From positions 45,425,935 to 45,489,934 of the forward strand of contig NC_066317.1 of assembly GCF_022539315.1 (NCBI RefSeq): 64,000 nt of DNA, written 5' to 3'. A model generated the notes under the pieces. That model was given only the letters and a program-made list of their open reading frames with translations. It had not been told where the DNA came from and did not search any database. Below are positions 56,901 to 64,000 of the stretch, one piece after another (position 1 is the stretch's first letter; each line of letters starts with the position of its first letter). The stretch is from Serinus canaria. Its lineage: Eukaryota > Chordata > Aves > Passeriformes > Fringillidae. Both the position numbers and the translations under genes were made by a program.

Positions 56901-59900
56901 GATGGTCAGTGTTTACTGAATAAAGACATCAAGAAATTCACCAACAGAAGCTTTGTTTCTAAGCAACCAGAACTTAGTCAAAATCTTTACTGAATTTTGT
57001 TTGAGTTTTGAACTAAGTAACTTATTGCTTCTAGATTTTTTTTTCATAACATGCCAATTTTTGATTGAAGAAGATGCCCCACACTACTTCCATTAATACT
57101 AATTAATTAAAAATTTTGGCTGAGAATTTTCATCAATGCAGCACAATGAAAGTATTTTAATAAAGCCTTATCTATTCACTCAAAATTGTGATTCTAGCAA
57201 TAGTTTCATAAAATCTGCAGTAGAAACAGAAACGTGGGAGAAAAGATGTTTTGCAATTTACAAGACATGACAAAAACTGTTTAAAGCAACCCTCAGGACT
57301 AACTTGACTGTTATGTTTTATGAATGAATATACCTTATGCCTCCTTGTTTAATGACTTACAATCATTCCTAAACTGTTAAATGTTTGGAACTTTATCAGG
57401 TTTACTTAATGAGCAGTATGTGTAACAACACACATGCTGATAGTCACATGTCCAGTTTAAGTGAAGTGTGCTGAAAAGCTATAGAAAATGGAAAAAATTA
57501 TGCTTGCATGTATCTGAAAACCCCTACTTCAAGGAAAAAGATCTACACATCTATGACAGCTGGGAACACAGGTGGTCTGCATGGGGCAGGACCCAAGCAG
57601 TTAGTAAACAACAGCAGAACAAAAACCAAACCAACTCTCAACACCAAAGGTTTTGAAAACTTTGGAAGTTAGTACATCTTATGTTAATGACACTGTCTTT
57701 TCAAAACTTGCATTTTTCCACTACAGAGTATGGAGTTCACTATTCAATACAGAAATCCCATTTTTCATGTTAGTAGGCCCTTTTGTGGTTCCTACACACA
57801 TAAGGGTAAATTCACTGAAAACACTTATCTAATTGTTTGAAATCATAAATTTCAGAAAAGTAGATCAATATTTCTAGTTTTCATCCTCCTAAAGTGACAA
57901 TACCCATTACTGCAAGGCTTTTGTCCTCAGTGTGATTCCAGAATAAGGAGTAGAATTACTTTTTAAATGAGACTGTCAAAACATAAGACATATTAAACAA
58001 CTAATTTTTCCCTATTTGGCTAGATATTGTGTAACAGATAAGTAGCATAAAACAATTACCCAGTGAGGACTATCATTTTACCTAGCATCTTCACATGAAT
58101 CTTGCTTTACCTTTCTGAAGATGCTTAACACAGTGATGGAAGAACATTGTACAGAAAATGTAATTTTAACTCCAATTTGAGAATACTCTATACTGTGACA
58201 GCTTTAAGTACAACACAGTCAAGACTGTGATACTGCGATGAAAATACAAACTAAGTCTTCGAGTGATTATGTTCAAGTTAGCACATGCTCAACTGCTTAC
58301 TTCCAACAGCTATTCTTTAAGGCAAGATAACTCTTGCTGTTAGCTATAAAGCACGGAGTTCTTTTTATTATACATCATCTGGTATAAAAATTCCCTCCCA
58401 CTGCATTCATGCATAGTTCATGGTGATGCTATGAACTCTAATTAAGAGAATTCAAGGTCTTATTATGTAAGGGTGCAATACTAATGAACATGGTTGGAGT
58501 CTTCTATAATCAGTTTATGCACTAGATCAGCATTTCCAAATAATTTCATAACTAGATTTGTTCCTATAAATGTTCTTCCTCAATTGCCTGTGCATTCCAC
58601 TAGTGCTTCTGAGATAAGGCTGTATTCTTACCAGCTTGAAATTAAGGGTGTAAGAAACGTTTAAGTTTATGACTTTAAGAATCTTAAGAAACTATCTTCT
58701 CTTTCAGCATAGAGACCTTCTTTCATAGTTGCTGAAAGAAACTTTATGGGAGAAGGCATATCTAAAAATATTCCTATCAGATTTGAAGAGATTATAGGAA
58801 TGAATAAAAAATAGTGAAGACTGAAAATATCACCCAACAAAACAATCCATGACAGATTAAAAAACCCACATTTTTCTAATGGGCAAACCAGAAAAAATCA
58901 TCAACCTTCAGTCTGAGCTGCAGTAACAACATTAATGATGACATCCCTTGAAAATCTTTGGACTACTACCCAAAATTTTCACAATGGGAACGAACAGGAG
59001 ACTTTCAATTACTGAATTTGTTAATTCAATTGTTAATTGACCCTATAAGTATGCCACTGTAGCTGAGAAACACACAAAAATGTATGTCATTCCATCAAGT
59101 ATTTGAAGTGACAAATCACTTCTGTTAGGAAACAGAGGCTCTCTGGAGAGGACTGTGTAGCTCTTCAGACCCTGACTGTCTTTCTTCACTTAACACAGAA
59201 TTCACACAGACTAATGTCCCATGAAGGCTTATCCTGAGTTACTAGAATGCAGCTTCTAGGAAGTCTGTCTCTAAAACAGAAGCTGAGAACTGGGCCTAGA
59301 AGTCCCTTATTCTATAAACTGGTATTCCACTATACTGCTTTTACTGTATATGGCATTCTCTGCACACAATGTAAACAGAACTGGCTTTGCAAACTAGGTA
59401 TGCTACAGCACACTGCTGTAGAGTTTCCTGATTTCAGACTGATTTCTGCTCAGCTAACTGAGATGTCTGATCCAAAAACTAAACTTGACAGATATGAACT
59501 CCACCTGACAAAACAAGCATGGAAGTAGGAGACTGCTTTTTCACTAACCTCTTCACAGAAGATTACAGGGGTAAAAATCCTTCCTTGAAAGAAAATACAG
59601 CTTCAAGACCAGGATGAATGTCCAGCAAATAATTTCATATTGCCAGTCATGCTGAAATAAAAAACTGTTTTCTTGGAGACCAAACCAAAAGAAACACTCT
59701 AGGAAGCAGAGAAAGCTCAAAAACCTTTACAGGAAGTCAGTCAGATAAAAACTTGAACCACATCAGAGGATATTACCCCATGGCTCATGACTAGCAGATC
59801 TGGTTTCCCCTCCAATTCTAAAAGCAGGCTGAGATCTTCCTTTTAATAAAGACTTACATGGCAGTAAAATGAAGATTAGATCCATTAGTTATAAACTGAG

Positions 59901-61492
59901 AGGGAGATATAAAAAAAATCCTTCAAATTATATTTGCAACAAGCTCTTAAAAACTATGAAATATCTAATATTCAGAGAGCAAAAAATCAGGTTTTACAAT
60001 TTTCTTATGTAATTACACAAATCAGTATTTCTTACAGGCAAGCTTACTTTTTAGGGGATTGCTTTTTTCTATCATCAGTGTTTTGGCTAAGGTAGGTAGA
60101 GTTCAGTTTTATGAACCCCTCTATATTCTAGAAAGGGTCTGCTCTTGAATTGCTTCCACACTGTATGCCTATCTGTGAATAAGCTGTAATGCCCTCTATC
60201 AACTATTTAGTTTTTTATTTCATTATTTCTGAAAAGTAACAAAAAATATTAAGAACATGAATGGCTTTTTTGTTCTAGTTAGTGTTACAAAGCAATGAAA
60301 GAGAGAGTTGAATTCTCTTTCTTCTGCATCAACAGATCATTTAATAAATTCCAGTGCAACCCTATTAAACACAATGGAGTTATAGGGGCATGACCAGAGG
60401 CTTAATTTGGCTACCAGTATTTTTCTTACTGATGCTAGAGTATAAAAAGGAGAGAGCCCAGACTGATTTCAGGCTGACAGTTTGGAGAAAAATGCCTTTT
60501 TTAACCTCCCTGAAGGTACTTGCTAAGGAAGCATGTGTTTCTGAAACATCAGTATACAGAAACACATGAGTATAATAGAGCTCAAATTCTACTGACTGGT
60601 GCAGTGGCAAGCAAACTTTCTAGTTGTATAAGCCACTTTCCAACATCAGAGCAGTCCTGCATCTATCATGCAGGAGTGTGCAGTTCTATACAACCTCAAG
60701 TTCTGAATTTAGTCCACATAAATAGTGATTTTTGCACACCCCGAGCACATTCAATGCTTTCTGAATGACTCAACACACTACACATACTGGAAATCCAGCA
60801 CTTGCAGAGGTCTCAGCTATCCAATACCTCATGCCAAAAGAATACATTGTTCTTCATGCACTCTCTTTAACCTATATGGCTTCTGAGAAGCCCCTGAATA
60901 ACTGCTGAAGCACTGGCTATCATCTTACCTGGACCATTTCCCCTTCTATGTTCAGTATCAAATCACAACATAACAGGGAGAGACTAGCAGGATTTTAAGA
61001 GTGGACTATAACTACATTCACTTCTTTGACAGGCTAGAGACTGATAACAGCCAATCCAGACCTTATGCATGTACATGAGAATATTGTACTGTATCTCTTA
61101 GAGGTTGTTTTTGAACAAACAAGTACATGTTTTCACAGCTGGCAACTAGAGCAAGGAGAAGTTCCCTACATGCTTCTTGTACGTCTAGAGAAAGGTGAGA
61201 TGCAAACTGAACCTACATATATTTATCAATATCCCACAGTTCAATCACCAGCTATGGTTCCACACTAAGAAACCAAGTAACTTTCAATATTATTTCCATT
61301 AGTATTTAAACACATGATATATCAGCTGTTCAACTTTAGATATTCCATCAGTCTTAGCTCATGGTAAGATGACATACCCATCATGTCTACTTTTCTTAGC
61401 AGATAAATCATCTCCTGCTGCAGGTCTCCTCTTTTTCCTTGGAGGCATCACTTTACTAAAGCAGTCTGATGAACTGCAAGACCGAAGACTTC
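41936..61492 (-). CDS. DCUN1D4: DCUN1D4, DCN1-like protein 4, 3' part of gene
   Basis: DCUN1D4 is an E3 co-factor that helps UBE2M or UBE2F load NEDD8 onto cullins. Exons in transcript order: 61492-61378, 52095-52001, 49711-49641, 48112-48021, 47130-47022, 42757-42653, 42204-42102, 41991-41936; every phase joins and 247 residues are encoded, nearly identical to human. Order of parts: linker with a nuclear localisation signal (MPPRKKRRP), then the whole PONY domain from [15 protein letters not shown] to [17 protein letters not shown]. The acidic/hydrophobic surface typical of DCN1 binding to cullin WHB domains is represented by [11 protein letters not shown]. The N-terminal exons of the long isoform (about 45 residues in human) are not in the window, apart from a possible micro-exon. 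The in-frame ATG of MPPRKKRRP could also start a short isoform. Confidence 0.97.
42102..42204 (-). CDS. DCUN1D4: DCUN1D4 PONY exon
   Basis: [20 protein letters not shown] then [14 protein letters not shown]; phase 0 to 1, donor GTAAGT. Confidence 0.98.
42653..42757 (-). CDS. DCUN1D4: DCUN1D4 PONY exon
   Basis: 35 codons, [20 protein letters not shown] then [15 protein letters not shown]; phase 0 to 0, donor GTATGG. Confidence 0.97.
42758..47021 (-). other. DCUN1D4 intron containing the CR1 relic
   Basis: Apart from the CR1 fragment I see no exon or RNA gene in this 4.3-kb intron. Confidence 0.5.
43658..44290 (-). mobile_element. CR1 LINE relic, 3' fragment, minus strand
   Basis: Begins on the plus strand with tatcacagaatcatggaaca and runs through the usual reversed CR1 text (gggagactccacaacctctc, then ggccttaccagggctgagta, ccattggctttcctgaccac). 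There is a small internal duplication (tagcctgttctag) at 43808-43840. It lies in the DCUN1D4 intron between 42757 and 47022. Confidence 0.93.
47022..47130 (-). CDS. DCUN1D4: DCUN1D4 PONY exon
   Basis: [20 protein letters not shown] then [16 protein letters not shown]. Human has FLNDSTNF where this has LLNEPANF. Phase 2 to 0. Confidence 0.98.
47131..48020 (-). other. DCUN1D4 intron
   Basis: About 0.9 kb, AT-rich, nothing recognised. Confidence 0.5.
48021..48112 (-). CDS. DCUN1D4: DCUN1D4 PONY exon
   Basis: [20 protein letters not shown] then [11 protein letters not shown], identical to human over this span. Phase 0 to 2. Confidence 0.98.
48113..49640 (-). other. DCUN1D4 intron
   Basis: About 1.5 kb, AT-rich. 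A short (AT)n run lies at 49136-49150 and a poly-T run at 49357-49368. Confidence 0.5.
49641..49711 (-). CDS. DCUN1D4: DCUN1D4 PONY exon
   Basis: [20 protein letters not shown] then PEN, phase 1 to 0, donor GTAAGT. Confidence 0.98.
49712..52000 (-). other. DCUN1D4 intron
   Basis: About 2.3 kb, AT-rich, nothing recognised. Confidence 0.5.
52001..52095 (-). CDS. DCUN1D4: DCUN1D4 exon, start of PONY domain
   Basis: Reads [20 protein letters not shown] and [12 protein letters not shown]. Donor GTAAGT. Human has KTEEEAF where this has KAEEEEVF. Confidence 0.97.
52096..61377 (-). other. Large DCUN1D4 intron
   Basis: 9.3 kb without a recognisable exon on either strand. It contains an A16-G11 homopolymer junction at 55505-55539 and no clear mobile element. 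Confidence 0.5.
55505..55539. repeat. A16/G11 homopolymer junction
   Basis: Sixteen A, then eleven G, then CA and six more G. A likely polymorphic or mis-assembled site, though a degraded poly(A) end of an insertion is possible. Confidence 0.85.
61378..61492 (-). CDS. DCUN1D4: DCUN1D4 exon with NLS
   Basis: Reads [20 protein letters not shown], then [17 protein letters not shown]. Phase 1 in, 2 out, donor GTATGT. Confidence 0.95.
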
Positions 61493-64000
61493 CTACAGAG
61501 GAAATTAAAAACACCAGCACAAAGAAATGAAACTGTTACAGACCAGTTAAACTGTGTCCACTAATAGGCATATGACAAAGGAAAGGGAAGGAAGTTAGGG
61601 GATTTAAAAATTAAAAAAGAAACAATCTCCTTTCAATTGCAAAATCCATCTCAGTTTTACATGGTTTCCTATGACCAGATTTCCATTAAGGTCAAAAGTA
61701 CTATACCAAAATGCACAGTAGAACTGGCATCGCTTCAGTCTAACAGCAGTCAAGAACTGACACTATCCTGAACAAGTATTTATGTCCTCAGAAAGTCATC
61801 CTTATTTTTAGTCTTTCATTCAAATCACGAGTTCCAAGAGTTGATCATTGCTTTTTGAAATACAGATGTGAGTGAACACCTACCTCTAGAAAACAGAACC
61901 CTCTATTTTCAAGCCCCAAGTTTTTTGTGATACAGAGAGCAAGAGGTAGGAAAGGTTTTGTTTGTTCTTTGGTTGAGAGGGTTTTCTCAGGTTTTTTGGG
62001 AGGTTTTTTTGTTTGTTTTGCAAGGACAGGAAGAGACAGTCAGCAACCACCAGGGAAAAAAATAAGTGGCTGGAGGTATTATTTGGACTGAACAGTTCTC
62101 AAAAAATGAAGGTCCCCAAATAGGAAATAGCCAATTCAAGACTGATGCCAATCAGGTGGCAGTCTTTCCATCCCCTTCTCTCAGCTACATATTCCTATGT
62201 CTCTGGTAACTCTTCTGCGTGCCAATCCAGCTCACCAAACCTGTAGAAAATTAACCAAAGGAAAAAAGAATAACAACTTTCTGTACATTAGCACAAGAAA
62301 GAGGCCAGAACCAACCCTTTTGACCACAACAAGTCATTAAATTGCTTTTGCTGCCTCACGAAAACAGTAGGCTAACACTCCAGGCATAATTCTGTCCTAC
62401 TTTCATGTGCTGAAGACCACTGTGACACCAGAGAAAGGTGTAAGAGCAGCTCCAAGAGCTATCACAGCTCTAAGTGTTACACAGAGAATTTGAAAAGAAA
62501 AGGAAGAGAGAAGAGAGGTATAAAAATCCAGACATAAAGCAATGCCAAAGAAATTTGCAAGAAAACATTAAGAACTCCAGCATTCCTAAGCAATCTTCTC
62601 TTTGCTACAACAGCATCCAAGTTTAGCTACGCTCAGTTAAGATGCCCACAAAATCTTTTATCTTGCATCACAGCACAGAAGCAAGCAATAAAACTTTGCT
62701 TTTTGACAGAAGGGAACAGACTGAAATCAGAGGCCCAATTCCCAACAAATACTGACAGCAATCTTTTGCTTACCTATTCTTCGAATCTTTGAAAGGCTCT
62801 CTCCTGTTATAGGAGAAACACATGTAAGGAACCTTAGAGCCTCACAGGCTTTGCTACATTTACATTATTTCAAACATGCATGGAAACTCTAACCCATTAG
62901 AAAGTACATATTTCTCTAGTATTATGTAAGATGTTCAACCCAATTTTTATACCAAGATGAACTAATCTGGTTTCAACTAATAAAGCTTTTGCACTAAGTA
63001 TGCCTTCTTTGGTCTTATCGTTATATTAATTTTTATCTATTAAGAAGAAAATTAATCTCTCTAGTTCAAGAAATATTCTCCAATTCAAAAAATTCTTCCT
63101 ATATTCTTTTTTTTAATCCTAAAACTCCCCCCCCATTATTGTCCCAGGAGAGTATGGCCATACACTGTCTTTTTGAAAGAGAATTAACAGCATTGTAAAT
63201 TTAAATTACAATTTAACTAATAATCAAAAAACTTGCAAGTATTATGCTCCATAAACTATTACCATTAAAAAAAAATCATAATGGTTGTGTCAGAAGAACA
63301 TACTTCTAGAAGCACTGTCCAGAACACATTACAAAAGGAAATTAGTGACAATAGTATTTCTATTCTCCTCAACAGTATCAGGTATATTTGAAACAGGTAA
63401 GCCAGAGACCATAAAAAACTCGGAGTACACCCAAGGCATTTAACAAATTAAACAAACTAAGAAACCTGACCTGCTGAATGTTACTTGTTCCATCTAATTA
63501 TGCCTGCACATTAATGATACTGAAAAACTCTACTCTCATAAGTTATTGAACCTGTGATACTTTATCTTTCAGATCAAATTTGTAAAGACTCTGCCAGTAA
63601 GTATTTTTTGAAAGCCTACACAGACTAAAAACACCTAAGATGACAGCAGAACTCAACAGATGGCTAGAAAGAGCCAACAGACTTAAGACATACACTGAAC
63701 TTAATAAATGAAAATGTGATAGTGAACACCTCTTTTTGGTAAATATGCATTTGCTTAAGTATAACCTGTAGCTATCTCATTCTTTTTAGAATAAATAGAG
63801 TGCTTTTAAGTGCCTTTCTTTTAAAAAAGTAAAAATCCATTTGTGATGGACACAGGCAGGATGCTGGTAAAATGAAAGAAAAAAAAAATGTACATCCCCC
63901 TTACCCCCCACAAATCTGTGCAGTTTACTGGTCAGTTGTTTGTGAAAAGAAATATGCAAGGCCTCTGAGACAAAAGAAGCAGAGCAAAAGATAAAAATAA
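61493..64000 (-). other. DCUN1D4 upstream intron, runs off the window
   Basis: Except for the candidate micro-exon, no coding exon is recognised. The exons for the human N-terminal part (the STLANIHKIYHTLNKL region) are not visible, so the promoter lies beyond 64000. Confidence 0.5.
62774..62803 (-). CDS. DCUN1D4: Candidate 30-nt DCUN1D4 micro-exon
   Basis: Exactly 30 nt between a good acceptor (TTTCTCCTATAACAG) and a good donor (GTAAGC), 1.3 kb upstream of the NLS exon on the same strand. In the phase required by that exon it reads ESLSKIRRI with no stop and rejoins at the Gly of GSLRS. Its length is a multiple of three, so inclusion or skipping would not change the frame. I do not recall this segment in the human canonical protein, so it may be a lineage-specific or alternative exon, or a chance match. 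Confidence 0.4.
   Translation of the reverse strand, partial: ERAFQRFEE

Overview
This is vertebrate nuclear DNA, most likely from a bird. Four split genes lie in the order and orientations known from human 4q12: SPATA18 (minus), SGCB (plus), LRRC66 (plus), DCUN1D4 (minus). Three degenerate CR1 LINE copies are present, which points to a sauropsid, and the compact introns fit a bird. I cannot name the species.

Layout. 1-4.7 kb: a CA microsatellite, a CR1 relic and the SPATA18 3' end. 4.7-17.4 kb: SPATA18 (Mieap), coded on the minus strand, of which I placed 13 exons. 17.4-17.8 kb: a 371-bp GC-rich divergent promoter inside a CpG island. 17.8-24.9 kb: SGCB, all six coding exons intact, 315 aa, with a 2.5-kb 3' UTR. 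25.4-33.9 kb: LRRC66, four coding exons, 1335 aa, starting under 500 bp after the SGCB poly(A) signals. 33.9-41.9 kb: a convergent interval with a CR1 relic. 41.9-64 kb: the DCUN1D4 3' part, eight exons covering the whole PONY domain plus a candidate 30-nt micro-exon, with the gene start beyond the window.

Main finding. The SPATA18 exon that in human encodes a short Arg/Ser/Pro-rich linker is here 1078 nt and adds about 270 residues of Cys/Pro-rich tandem repeats: 14 RACSPC motifs, then 25 uninterrupted Gly-Pro-Cys triplets, then the conserved Mieap domain in the same frame. All variation among the 25 triplets falls at third codon positions and is synonymous, so the array looks translated and selected in this frame. 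Cys-Gly-Pro and Cys-X-Pro repeats are known from sperm-tail structural proteins (Drosophila Mst(3)CGP proteins, mammalian ODF1), and Cys/Pro-rich sequence from the sperm mitochondrial capsule protein SMCP. A mitochondrial quality-control protein named for spermatogenesis has here gained a similar module, apparently independently.

Other points: LRRC66 carries three 92-residue tandem repeats in its cytoplasmic tail; SGCB lacks one N-glycosylation sequon present in human; part of the SPATA18 coiled coil could not be placed, and the reading phase does not join there. The genes are linked by conserved position rather than by a shared pathway: sarcolemma integrity (SGCB), mitochondrial quality control (SPATA18), cullin neddylation (DCUN1D4) and an orphan LRR membrane protein (LRRC66).
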